Source of the DNA: CAYQQR01 sp964420035
GTDB lineage: Bacteria > Bacteroidota > Bacteroidia > Bacteroidales > SM23-62
Assembly: GCA_964420035.1 (NCBI GenBank)
Contig: CAYQQR010000006.1
Span: 41,984 to 105,983, forward strand
Length of the DNA: 64,000 nt
Direction: 5' to 3'
A model generated the notes under the pieces. That model was given only the letters and a program-made list of their open reading frames with translations, ran no database searches and had not been told where the DNA came from. Below, in pieces: positions 36,521 to 44,621 of the stretch. Position 1 is the first letter of the stretch. Each line of letters starts with the position of its first letter. Both the position numbers and the translations under genes were made by a program.

Positions 36521-36753
36521 TCAGCGGATCATTAGTTTCTGTTGCATACCAACGGAACCGGATATTAACCGGAGCATATACAAACCAGGTTTTAGCTGAT
36601 GCCGGATACTCAAGGTCCTGCCATAAAGCTTGAATTGTTCCCGGTGTAGAATCCGGCCATTCAAATCCATGACAGAAAGCTCAATCGGATCAACCAGCTG
36701 CTCCGGCCGGTGTAAAAGACACTAACAGGCAACAAGAGTAAGATTCTTCTCAT
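36521..36753 (-). pseudogene. remnant of a T9SS cargo gene: signal peptide start joined out of frame to a sorting domain
   Basis: The reverse strand from ATG at 36753 reads MRRILLLLPVSVFYTG, a signal-peptide-like start, which stops after 30 codons. In the other frame (open from a TAG near 36721 to the stop at 36521) it reads a type A sorting domain: DPIELSVMDLNGRILHREQF, then LKPGLYMLRLISGS and MQQKLMIR. The parts are about 60 residues in total, so nearly all of a cargo protein is missing. It is convergent with the permease gene. Most likely an internal deletion with a frameshift; a sequencing error could explain the frameshift but not the missing body. Confidence 0.7.
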
Positions 36754-36868
36754 GGTCCAGCATTTAAGCGAATGTCCAGATCACAAATTTAGCGATTTAA
36801 GAACATGCCCGATTTGAACTTTAGATTAATTTTCACGAATGTTGATTGTGACTGGATGAAAAACCAAT

Positions 36869-37615
36869 TCAGCCACCTTGCTTCTTCTTAAGTGCTCTAT
36901 CCAGGTCTTCCGGCGTATCGATCCCAAAGACCTGGTAATCAACCTTCACTGTTTTTATCCGGTACCCGTTCTCGAGCCAGCGGAGTTGTTCCAGTGATTC
37001 CGCTTTTTCAAGCAGGCTGGGTTCCAGCAAGGTTATTTCTTTGAGTACGGGCACCCTGAATGCATAGATCCCTATATGATGATAGAAAGGAATATTTTCC
37101 TTTTCAACCAGGTTGGGGTCACGGATGAAAGGGATAGCATGACGGGAGAAGTACAGGGCATAATTGTCATGGTCCAGAACCACTTTTACCTTGGTGTTAT
37201 TGAAGATATCCCTTTTATTCTTGACCCGGGTAACCGGGGTTGCGATCATAACCTCCGGTACTTCGAAACTCTTCATTAAGGATTGAAGAACTCCAGGTTC
37301 CAGGAAGGGTTCGTCCCCCTGGATATTCAGGACGATGTCATAGCTCTGTTCTTCCTTCTGTAATATTCGTAAAGCTTCCGCTACACGGTCGGTGCCGCTG
37401 GGATGCTTCGGGTCGGTCATCAATGCACGGCCGCCATGTTGGTGGACATGATCCAATACGCGGGTATCATCGGTAGCTACGTGTACATGCTCCAATGCTT
37501 TTCGTGCCTGTTCATATACACGCATGACCATGCTTGTTCCCTGAATATCGGCTAATGCTTTCCCGGGGAAGCGCGTGGAAGCATAACGGGCCGGTATGAT
37601 AGCAATAAATTTCAT
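36869..37615 (-). CDS. kdsB: 3-deoxy-manno-octulosonate cytidylyltransferase
   Basis: Activates Kdo to CMP-Kdo for lipid A inner-core synthesis. 248 residues with the N-terminal IPARYASTRFPGKAL nucleotide-binding loop, ATDD, LMTDPKHPSGTDRVAEA, the metal-binding NIQGDEPFL, and FGIDTPEDL near the end. It is divergent from the sigma-54 activator gene; their 106-bp intergenic region holds an 18-bp palindrome. Confidence 0.97.
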   Translation of the reverse strand: MKFIAIIPARYASTRFPGKALADIQGTSMVMRVYEQARKALEHVHVATDDTRVLDHVHQHGGRALMTDPKHPSGTDRVAEALRILQKEEQSYDIVLNIQGDEPFLEPGVLQSLMKSFEVPEVMIATPVTRVKNKRDIFNNTKVKVVLDHDNYALYFSRHAIPFIRDPNLVEKENIPFYHHIGIYAFRVPVLKEITLLEPSLLEKAESLEQLRWLENGYRIKTVKVDYQVFGIDTPEDLDRALKKKQGG

Positions 37616-37655
37616 GATGGATCAGATTCGCGTTATGAAGTTACTAAAAATGGAT

Positions 37656-37673
37656 ACAAAATTGTAATTTTGT
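37656..37673. promoter_or_regulatory. 18-bp palindrome overlapping the -7 box of the sigma-54 activator gene
   Basis: ACAAAAT-TGTA-ATTTTGT. The TAATTTTG at 37665-37672 inside it is a perfect -7 element for the plus-strand gene at 37722; no TTTG lies 19-21 nt upstream. Possibly an operator between the divergent kdsB and activator genes. Confidence 0.5.
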
Positions 37674-37721
37674 CATACCATACAGGTTATTTTGTCAGTT
37701 AAAAGAGTAGTCTACGAAAGT

Positions 37722-38954
37722 ATGAATATACAAGTGGTTAAACAACGATTTGCTATCATTGGAAATGCTCCGGCTTTAAACCGGGCCATCGACATTGCCC
37801 TGCAGGTGGCGCCCACGGATCTTTCTGTCCTGATCAGCGGGGAAAGCGGGACGGGGAAGGAACATTTTCCCCAGATCATTCATGCCTACAGTTCCAGGAA
37901 GCACGGACAATATTTTAGTGTAAACTGTGGAGCCATCCCCGAGGGGACCATCGATTCCGAGTTGTTCGGGCACGAGAAGGGAGCATTTACGGGGGCCCAC
38001 GAAACAAGGAAGGGCTATTTTGAAGTGGCCAACGGCGGGACCATTTTTTTGGACGAGGTGGCTGAATTGCCTCCTCCCACGCAGGTCAGGTTGCTCAGGG
38101 TACTGGAATTGGGTGAATTCATCCGGGTGGGTTCTTCAAAGTTGCAGAAAACCAACGTGCGGGTTATTGCAGCCACCAACGTGGATATCCTGGAAGCGGT
38201 GAAAAAGAACCGTTTCCGGGAAGATCTGTTTTACCGCCTGAATACCGTACCCATCTCTGTTCCGCCCCTGAGGGAGCGTAAGGAAGACATACATCTTCTG
38301 TTCAGAAAGTTCGCCAGTGATTTTGCAGAAAAGAACAGGATGCCTGTCCTGAGTCTTACGGAAGATGCCATCAAGATGCTTGAAAACTACCGTTGGCCGG
38401 GGAATGTACGGCAACTCAGAAATGTGGCGGAACAGATGTCTATCATAGAAGAAGAACGGACCGTAGATGCAGAGGCCCTGAGGAAATACCTGCCGGACTA
38501 TTTTGAAGATAAATTGCCGGCATTGTATGAGCAGACTGTGGATGAGCGCACTTTTAATACGGAAAGGGAGATCCTATACAAGATCCTGTTCGATATGCGC
38601 AGCGACATGAACGATCTGAAAAAGCTGGTCCTGGAGATCATGCAGCATGGCGTGGATCATGAGGAGGTGCAGGAGCAGCATGCCCGTACCATAAGGAAGC
38701 TGTATGAAAGCGTGGATGAATACGGGAATGGGGAAGAACAAACACCGGGAAAAGTTGAGGACCGGGAAGATCATCCTATCGTGGATACAGAAGAGATCCT
38801 TGAGGAATCACTGTCCCTTGAAGAAAAGGAAAAAGAATTGATAAGAAAAGCTTTGGAAAAGCACCGTGGAAAACGTAAATATGCAGCGGAAGACCTGGGT
38901 ATATCCGAGCGTACCTTATACAGGAAGATCAAAGAATATGACATTGACTCGTAA
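37722..38954 (+). CDS. sigma-54-interacting transcriptional activator without receiver domain
   Basis: 410-residue AAA+ activator. Central domain: GESGTGKEHFPQ (Walker A), ELFGHEKGAFTGA (the sigma-54 contact loop), GGTIFLDEV (Walker B) and NVRQLRNVAEQ. After a linker of about 100 residues, a Fis-type helix-turn-helix ends the protein (YAAEDLGISERTLYRKIKEY). It starts straight at the AAA+ domain, so no N-terminal sensor exists. I chose the ATG at 37722; the longer frame starts at a TTG. The gene heads the lptE-TPR-secG run, the order common in Bacteroidota. Confidence 0.9.
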   Translation: MNIQVVKQRFAIIGNAPALNRAIDIALQVAPTDLSVLISGESGTGKEHFPQIIHAYSSRKHGQYFSVNCGAIPEGTIDSELFGHEKGAFTGAHETRKGYFEVANGGTIFLDEVAELPPPTQVRLLRVLELGEFIRVGSSKLQKTNVRVIAATNVDILEAVKKNRFREDLFYRLNTVPISVPPLRERKEDIHLLFRKFASDFAEKNRMPVLSLTEDAIKMLENYRWPGNVRQLRNVAEQMSIIEEERTVDAEALRKYLPDYFEDKLPALYEQTVDERTFNTEREILYKILFDMRSDMNDLKKLVLEIMQHGVDHEEVQEQHARTIRKLYESVDEYGNGEEQTPGKVEDREDHPIVDTEEILEESLSLEEKEKELIRKALEKHRGKRKYAAEDLGISERTLYRKIKEYDIDS

Positions 38955-39477
38955 ATTATTCAGCGGATGGAGGCGTACCCGGACTTGGATGTTTTTGTTG
39001 ATCCTTCTGGCTTCAGCAGGCTCATGCAAGATCAGATACACCTTTACCGGGGCCAGCATTCCGGCTGAAATGGAGACGGTTTCCGTACAGTATTTCCAAA
39101 ACCGGGCCCCCATCGTTCAGCCCACTTTGAGTCAGTATATTACGGAAGAGCTGAAGGATAAGGTGCAGTCCCAGACCAAGCTGCAGCTGGTGGCCGGATT
39201 GGGGGATGCCAATTTTGACGGCGAGATCACCAACTACAGTACTCGGCCCCAGGCCATTTCAGGAGCCGACCAGGCTGCACTCACCCGCTTTTCGGTTACG
39301 GTGAAGGTCAGGTTTACCAACACGATAGATCCGGAGTTGAATTTTGAACAGTCCTTCACCCACTATGAGGATTTCGACTCAAATCTGAATTTTGAATCGG
39401 TGGAACAAGATCTTTTAGAAGACATCATTGACCGGATCACCGAGGATATCTTTAACCGGGCTTTTGTCAATTGGTAA
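38938..39477 (+). CDS. lptE: LPS assembly lipoprotein LptE
   Basis: Outer-membrane lipoprotein that plugs LptD in LPS export. About 179 residues with a lipobox LASAGSC after a hydrophobic stretch, then IRYTFTGASIPAEMETVSVQ and ITEELKDKVQSQTKLQLV, typical of the Bacteroidota LptE family. The ATG at 38938 overlaps the activator gene by 17 bases. An internal ATG further in (MFLLILLASAGSC) would give a shorter signal sequence and cannot be excluded. Confidence 0.87.
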   Translation: MTLTRKLFSGWRRTRTWMFLLILLASAGSCKIRYTFTGASIPAEMETVSVQYFQNRAPIVQPTLSQYITEELKDKVQSQTKLQLVAGLGDANFDGEITNYSTRPQAISGADQAALTRFSVTVKVRFTNTIDPELNFEQSFTHYEDFDSNLNFESVEQDLLEDIIDRITEDIFNRAFVNW

Positions 39478-39480
39478 ATT

Positions 39481-40173
39481 ATGGCACTTTCTCCTGACGA
39501 TATCATTCAATATATCCGCAGACCCCAATTGCTGGATGAAGAACGTTCTGAAAAAATGGCCGGGCTGGTTCATGATTATCCCTGGTTCCAGACTGCCCAC
39601 CTTCTGTATTTAAGGGCCTTGAAGAATATCAACAGCCTGAAATTTCCTGATGCATTAAGGTATGGAGCCACCTTCATCGGCAACCGCAGAAAATTGTTCT
39701 ATTTACTGCATGAGGATCTTTCCGCAGACCGTGAGCGGGAAATTCCGGTGGAAGAAGAAAAAGCTTCTGAAGAACCCCTCCGGAAAGAACCATCCGGGGA
39801 CATGGAGCGGCCCCTTGCCCATTCTTTTACCGTTTGGCTGGAAGAATTCAGAAAGCAGGAAACTCCGGAAAGGCCCCTGGAAGAGGATGTCAGTAAGCAA
39901 AGGAAGTTGATAGATAAATTCATTGAAGAACGGCCCGGCATTAAAAAAACGCCAGTCCAGGAACCTCCGGGCGAACAAACCGACATTTCAATCCACAGTG
40001 TACAACCCGATGAGGGTTTTCTGACAGAGACCCTGGCCCGTATTTATATCAAGCAAAAAAACTACGCCAAGGCCCGCTATATCTACGAGAAATTAAGTTT
40101 GAAATATCCCGAAAAAAGTGATTACTTTGCATCCCGGATTAAAGAGTTTAACGATCAGATAAAAGAGCAATAA
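39481..40173 (+). CDS. conserved TPR-like protein between lptE and secG
   Basis: 230 residues, no signal peptide. The N-terminal 80 residues are conserved in the phylum (VHDYPWFQTAHLLYLRALKN), a charged low-complexity middle follows (about 85-170), and one TPR-like helical pair ends it (ETLARIYIKQKNYAKARYIYEKL). The position between lptE and secG, with gaps of 3 nt and 1 nt, argues for co-expression with envelope genes. No function is known to me. Confidence 0.8.
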   Translation: MALSPDDIIQYIRRPQLLDEERSEKMAGLVHDYPWFQTAHLLYLRALKNINSLKFPDALRYGATFIGNRRKLFYLLHEDLSADREREIPVEEEKASEEPLRKEPSGDMERPLAHSFTVWLEEFRKQETPERPLEEDVSKQRKLIDKFIEERPGIKKTPVQEPPGEQTDISIHSVQPDEGFLTETLARIYIKQKNYAKARYIYEKLSLKYPEKSDYFASRIKEFNDQIKEQ

Positions 40174-40174
40174 T

Positions 40175-40519
40175 ATGTTTACCTTAATTGCTGTATTGAT
40201 AACGATCACCTGTGTCTTGTTGATCCTCATTGTTCTGGTGCAGAATTCAAAAGGTGGGGGATTGGCTTCCAATTTCCAGTCTTCCAATCAGGTCATGGGT
40301 GTGCGCCGCACTACCGATTTTCTTGAGAAAGCTACCTGGACCCTGGCCGCGAGTCTTGTGGTCCTGAGTTTACTGGCCAGTGTATTCATTCCCAAACCCG
40401 ACCAGGTGCAGGATTCCGTTATTGAAAACCGTCTGGACAATACTTTTGATCCTTCCCAGGTACCTCAGTTCCCTACAACCGTGCCCGGGCAGGATGAAGG
40501 GGATGATTCAGAGCAGTAA
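40175..40519 (+). CDS. secG: preprotein translocase subunit SecG
   Basis: 114 residues with two membrane helices (about 3-20 and 51-70). The inter-helix segment NSKGGGLASNFQSSNQVMGV carries the family signature, and RRTTDFLEKATW precedes helix 2. The acidic C-terminal tail is typical of Bacteroidota SecG. It starts 1 nt after the TPR gene stop and is followed by a terminator. Confidence 0.95.
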   Translation: MFTLIAVLITITCVLLILIVLVQNSKGGGLASNFQSSNQVMGVRRTTDFLEKATWTLAASLVVLSLLASVFIPKPDQVQDSVIENRLDNTFDPSQVPQFPTTVPGQDEGDDSEQ

Positions 40520-40552
40520 CAGCTTTTTTAGGTCCGAAGGATTTTACAGAAT

Positions 40553-40588
40553 GACCTGACAGCTTTTCTAACCCTGTCAGGTCTTTTT
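40553..40588 (+). terminator. intrinsic terminator after secG
   Basis: Perfect 10-bp stem GACCTGACAG/CTGTCAGGTC, 11-nt loop, then TTTTT. It separates the lptE-secG run from groES. Confidence 0.92.
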
Positions 40589-40645
40589 GTTTCCAGTCTG
40601 ACAAAGTGGCTGAACCGGGACGTTACAGGAGCGCTTTTGAGCTTT

Positions 40646-40665
40646 TTTTATGCTTTGGCATAAAA
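40646..40665. promoter_or_regulatory. palindrome upstream of groES
   Basis: TTTTATGC-TTTG-GCATAAAA, 8-bp arms, 54 nt before the groES start. It is not a CIRCE element. A TTTG (40637-40640) lies about 20 nt upstream of the TAAAATGTG that ends the palindrome, so the dyad could sit in the promoter. Confidence 0.5.
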
Positions 40666-40718
40666 TGTGAAAATAAAAGAGCGAATTCAAAAATGTATAA
40701 CATTTAAACCATAAAGAA

Positions 40719-40994
40719 ATGGCTGTAAAAATTAAACCATTGGCTGACCGGGTTGTGATTGAACCCATGGAAGCTGAAGAAAAAACCACCAGCGGTATCA
40801 TCATCCCGGATACTGCTAAAGAAAAACCCCAAAAAGGAACTGTCGTTGCTGTTGGTCCGGGTACCAACGATGAAAAGATGGAAGTTAAAAACGGAGATGT
40901 TGTATTGTACGGTAAATACTCCGGTACCGAATTAAAAATGGATGGCAAGGATTATCTGATCATGAAACAGTCGGATATTCTGGCTATTGTATAA
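40719..40994 (+). CDS. groES: co-chaperonin GroES
   Basis: 91-residue lid subunit of the GroEL folding chamber: KPLADRVVIEPMEAEEKTTS, the mobile loop SGIIIPDTAKEKPQ, and the dome region GDVVLYGKYSGTEL. Standard length. The groEL gene follows after 33 nt. Confidence 0.97.
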   Translation: MAVKIKPLADRVVIEPMEAEEKTTSGIIIPDTAKEKPQKGTVVAVGPGTNDEKMEVKNGDVVLYGKYSGTELKMDGKDYLIMKQSDILAIV

Positions 40995-41027
40995 CCTGAA
41001 AAAATTCTAACCAAAAATAAGATCAAA

Positions 41028-42662
41028 ATGGCAAAACAAATTAAATTCAATATTGAAGCAAGGAACCTTTTAAAGAAAGGCATTGACGATCTTGCAAACG
41101 CGGTTAAGGTAACTCTGGGTCCGAAGGGCCGCAATGTCGTCATCGACAAAAAATTCGGTGCACCCCAGGTTTCCAAGGACGGTGTCACCGTGGCCAAGGA
41201 AATTGAATTCAAGGATCAGTGGAGGAACTTGGGCGCACAGATGGTTAAGGAGGTGGCATCCAAGACCAACGACGATGCCGGAGACGGCACCACCACCGCT
41301 ACCGTACTGGCACAATCCATCGTGGACGTTGGCCTTAAGAACGTAACGGCAGGTGCCAATCCCATGGACCTTAAGCGTGGTATAGACAAAGCCGTCGCTG
41401 AAGTGGTCAAGCACCTCAGGGATCATTCCAAGGAGATTGGTGACGACAACCAGAAGATCGAGCAGGTTGCCGCTATTTCCGCCAACAACGACGCCGAAAT
41501 AGGGCGCCTGATCGCCGAAGCCATGGATAAGGTAAAGAAAGAAGGGGTTATTACCGTTGAGGAAGCCAAGGTTTCCGACACCTATGTTGAAGTGGTTGAA
41601 GGGATGCAGTTCGACCGCGGTTACATCTCACCTTATTTTGTAACCGATACCGACAAGATGGAAGCGGTGCTGGATAGTCCCTATATCCTCTTGTTCGACA
41701 AGAAGATCTCTGTGATGAAGGATCTTCTGCCCATCCTGGAAACTACGGCCCAGAGCGGCAAACCCTTGATGATCATTACCGAAGACATCGATGGGGAAGC
41801 CTTGGCAACCCTGGTGGTGAACAAGCTGCGCGGATCATTGAAGGTTGCCGCAGTTAAAGCACCCGGGTTTGGCGACCGCCGCAAGGAGATGCTCGAAGAT
41901 ATCGCCATTCTGACAGGAGGAACGGTCATTTCTGAAGAAAAGGGCCTGAAGCTTGAGAATGCAACCATCGATATGCTCGGTCAGTGTGAAAAGATCACCA
42001 TCGACAAGGAAAATACCACGATCGTAAATGGCGCAGGCGATAAGGAGAACATCGATGCCCGCGTGAAGCAGATCAAGACCCAGATCGAGAATACCACTTC
42101 CGATTACGATAAGGAGAAACTTCAGGAAAGACTGGCCAAGCTGTCCGGCGGAGTAGCCGTACTCTATGTAGGTGCTGCTTCCGAGATGGAAATGAAGGAG
42201 AAGAAAGACAGGATGAACGATGCACTGAGTGCAACCCGTGCTGCCGTTGAAGAGGGAATTATCCCCGGCGGAGGGGTGGCTTACCTGCGTGCCGTTGAAG
42301 CGCTTGATAAGTTCAAGGGAGAGAATGAAGATGAAAACATCGGAGCCACCATTGTCAAGCGTGCACTGGAAGAACCGCTTCGCCTGATTGCCGAGAACTC
42401 CGGCTGGGAAGGCTCTGTAGTCGTACAGAAAATACGTGAAGGAGAATATGCCTTCGGTTTCAATGCCCGTACCGAGGTATTCGAAGATCTCATGAAAGCC
42501 GGTGTTATCGATCCCGTAAAAGTGGCAAGGATCGCGTTGGAGAATGCAGCTTCCATTGCAGGTATGTTCCTGACCACCGAAGTTGTACTCGCCGAGGAGC
42601 CTGAAGAGGAAAAACCTGCTCCGGCTGCACCGGGTGGACCCGGCATGGGCGGAATGTACTAA
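41028..42662 (+). CDS. groEL: chaperonin GroEL
   Basis: 544-residue Hsp60 chaperonin. Signs: VTLGPKGRNV and DGTTTATVLA (ATP site), the apical domain, AAVEEGIIPGGGVA, and a Gly/Met tail (GGPGMGGMY). Transcribed with groES and followed by a strong terminator. Confidence 0.98.
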   Translation: MAKQIKFNIEARNLLKKGIDDLANAVKVTLGPKGRNVVIDKKFGAPQVSKDGVTVAKEIEFKDQWRNLGAQMVKEVASKTNDDAGDGTTTATVLAQSIVDVGLKNVTAGANPMDLKRGIDKAVAEVVKHLRDHSKEIGDDNQKIEQVAAISANNDAEIGRLIAEAMDKVKKEGVITVEEAKVSDTYVEVVEGMQFDRGYISPYFVTDTDKMEAVLDSPYILLFDKKISVMKDLLPILETTAQSGKPLMIITEDIDGEALATLVVNKLRGSLKVAAVKAPGFGDRRKEMLEDIAILTGGTVISEEKGLKLENATIDMLGQCEKITIDKENTTIVNGAGDKENIDARVKQIKTQIENTTSDYDKEKLQERLAKLSGGVAVLYVGAASEMEMKEKKDRMNDALSATRAAVEEGIIPGGGVAYLRAVEALDKFKGENEDENIGATIVKRALEEPLRLIAENSGWEGSVVVQKIREGEYAFGFNARTEVFEDLMKAGVIDPVKVARIALENAASIAGMFLTTEVVLAEEPEEEKPAPAAPGGPGMGGMY

Positions 42663-42688
42663 TCGGTTCCGTATATAGTTTCAAAGAA

Positions 42689-42712
42689 CCCCTGCCTTGC
42701 AGGGGTTTTTTT
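42689..42712 (+). terminator. intrinsic terminator after groEL
   Basis: Perfect 7-bp GC-rich stem CCCCTGC/GCAGGGG, 3-nt loop, seven T. It ends 29 nt before the lepA start, so lepA needs its own promoter or readthrough. Confidence 0.93.
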
Positions 42713-42741
42713 ATGTCAATATGATTTATCTTTGCCGGACA

Positions 42742-44529
42742 ATGGAGCACATCAGAAACTTTTGCATCATAGCCCATATCGATCACGGGAAAAGTACCCT
42801 GGCTGACAGATTGCTGGAGGTCACCCACACCCTTACCGAAAGGGAAACCAAGGAACAGGTCCTTGACAGTATGGACCTGGAGCGGGAAAGGGGGATCACC
42901 ATTAAGAGTCATGCCATACAGATGAAATATACTCATGAGGGGCAGAACTATATCTTAAACCTGATCGATACTCCCGGGCATGTTGATTTTTCATACGAAG
43001 TCAGCCGTTCCATTGCTGCCTGCGAGGGTGCATTGTTGATTGTCGACACTACCCAGGGAATACAGGCCCAGACCATTTCGAACCTTTACCTGGCTTTGGA
43101 GCACGACCTGGAGATCATCCCCATCATGAACAAGATGGACCTGGAAGCCGCCCAGCCCGATATCGTGCAGGACCAGATCATCGACCTGATCGGCTGCACG
43201 GGGGAAGATATCATCCGGGCCAGCGGTAAAACGGGTATGGGGGTGGATGCCATCCTGGAAGGCATCATCCATCGTATTCCGGCGCCAAAAGGAGATACCG
43301 GTGCTCCTCTTCAAGCGCTTATTTTTGATTCCATGTTCAATTCCTTCCGGGGCATCATTGCCTATTTCCGGATATTTAACGGCAGGATCCGCCAAGGTGA
43401 TTTTGTAAAATTCATGGCCACCGGCAAAAAGTATAATGCCGATGAGATCGGCATTCTCCGGTTAACCCAGCACCCGAAAGAAGAACTATCAGCCGGGGAT
43501 GTGGGTTACATCATTTCGGGCATCAAAATGGCCAAGGAGGTTAAGGTGGGCGATACCATTACCCACGTGGATCATTCCTGTGAAAAGGCTATTGCAGGAT
43601 TTAAGGATGTTAAACCCATGGTTTTTGCCGGGATTTACCCGGTAGATGCCGACGATTATGAAGAGCTGAGGGCCTCCATGGAAAAACTGCAGCTTAATGA
43701 CGCGTCCCTTACTTTTGAACCGGAATCTTCTGCAGCATTGGGCTTTGGTTTCCGGTGCGGCTTTCTCGGTCTTTTGCATATGGAGATCATCCAGGAACGG
43801 CTCGACCGGGAATTCGACATGGATGTGATCACTACCGTTCCTAATGTTTCCTATAAAGTGTACACCACTAAAGGAGAATTCGTAGAGGTCCACAATCCAT
43901 CCGGACTGCCGGAATCAACCCTTATCGACAGGATAGAGGAACCTTATATCCGCGCCAGCATCATCACCAAATCAGACTACGTGGGTCCCATCATGAACCT
44001 CTGTATCGACAAACGCGGTACCCTGAAAAACCAGGTTTACCTGACCAGCGACCGGGTGGAGATAACCGTGGAATTGCCCCTGGCCGATATCGTGTTCGAC
44101 TTTTACGACAAGCTGAAAAGTATTTCCAGGGGGTACGCCTCTTTCGATTATTACATCACCGGCTACCGGGTGGCTAACCTGGTCCGCCTCGACATCCTGT
44201 TGAACGGTGAAATGGTTGATGCCCTGTCAACCCTCATTCACAGGGATAATGCCTACGATTTCGGACGGAGAATATGCGTCAAGCTCAAAGAGTTAATACC
44301 GCGGCAGCAGTTCGAAATTGCCATACAGGCAGCCATCGGCACCAAGATTATTGCACGGGAAACTGTAAAAGCACTGCGTAAAGATGTAACGGCAAAATGT
44401 TATGGAGGCGATATCACCAGGAAGAGGAAACTGCTTGAAAAACAAAAGAAAGGCAAGAAAAGAATGCGGCAGGTAGGCAATGTGGAGGTTCCCCAGACTG
44501 CTTTTTTGGCCGTGCTTAAATTAGATTAA
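42742..44529 (+). CDS. lepA: elongation factor 4 (LepA)
   Basis: Ribosome back-translocase GTPase of about 595 residues. Signs: AHIDHGKSTLADRL (G1), the RERGITIKSHA switch, DTPGHVDF (G3), NKMDLE (G4), and the LepA-specific C-terminal domain ending KRMRQVGNVEVPQTAFLAVL. I chose the ATG at 42742 (MEHIRNFC), which matches the conserved N-terminus; the longer frame would begin in the groEL terminator. Confidence 0.97.
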   Translation: MEHIRNFCIIAHIDHGKSTLADRLLEVTHTLTERETKEQVLDSMDLERERGITIKSHAIQMKYTHEGQNYILNLIDTPGHVDFSYEVSRSIAACEGALLIVDTTQGIQAQTISNLYLALEHDLEIIPIMNKMDLEAAQPDIVQDQIIDLIGCTGEDIIRASGKTGMGVDAILEGIIHRIPAPKGDTGAPLQALIFDSMFNSFRGIIAYFRIFNGRIRQGDFVKFMATGKKYNADEIGILRLTQHPKEELSAGDVGYIISGIKMAKEVKVGDTITHVDHSCEKAIAGFKDVKPMVFAGIYPVDADDYEELRASMEKLQLNDASLTFEPESSAALGFGFRCGFLGLLHMEIIQERLDREFDMDVITTVPNVSYKVYTTKGEFVEVHNPSGLPESTLIDRIEEPYIRASIITKSDYVGPIMNLCIDKRGTLKNQVYLTSDRVEITVELPLADIVFDFYDKLKSISRGYASFDYYITGYRVANLVRLDILLNGEMVDALSTLIHRDNAYDFGRRICVKLKELIPRQQFEIAIQAAIGTKIIARETVKALRKDVTAKCYGGDITRKRKLLEKQKKGKKRMRQVGNVEVPQTAFLAVLKLD

Positions 44530-44569
44530 TTTAGATTGATTAAATTTATACCCGATTTCCATTCCCAGT

Positions 44570-44601
44570 TTTGAAGCGCATCGTTGTTTTGTCTATTATT
44601 G
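44570..44601 (+). promoter_or_regulatory. promoter of the activase gene
   Basis: TTTG (44570-44573), 20 nt, TATTATTG (44594-44601), one mismatch to the phylum consensus. Leader of about 13 nt. Confidence 0.65.
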
Positions 44602-44621
44602 TCGCAAAATAAACAGATGAC

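Noticed and set aside
40589..40718. CIRCE element before groES
   Set aside because: The palindrome there does not match TTAGCACTC-N9-GAGTGCTAA.
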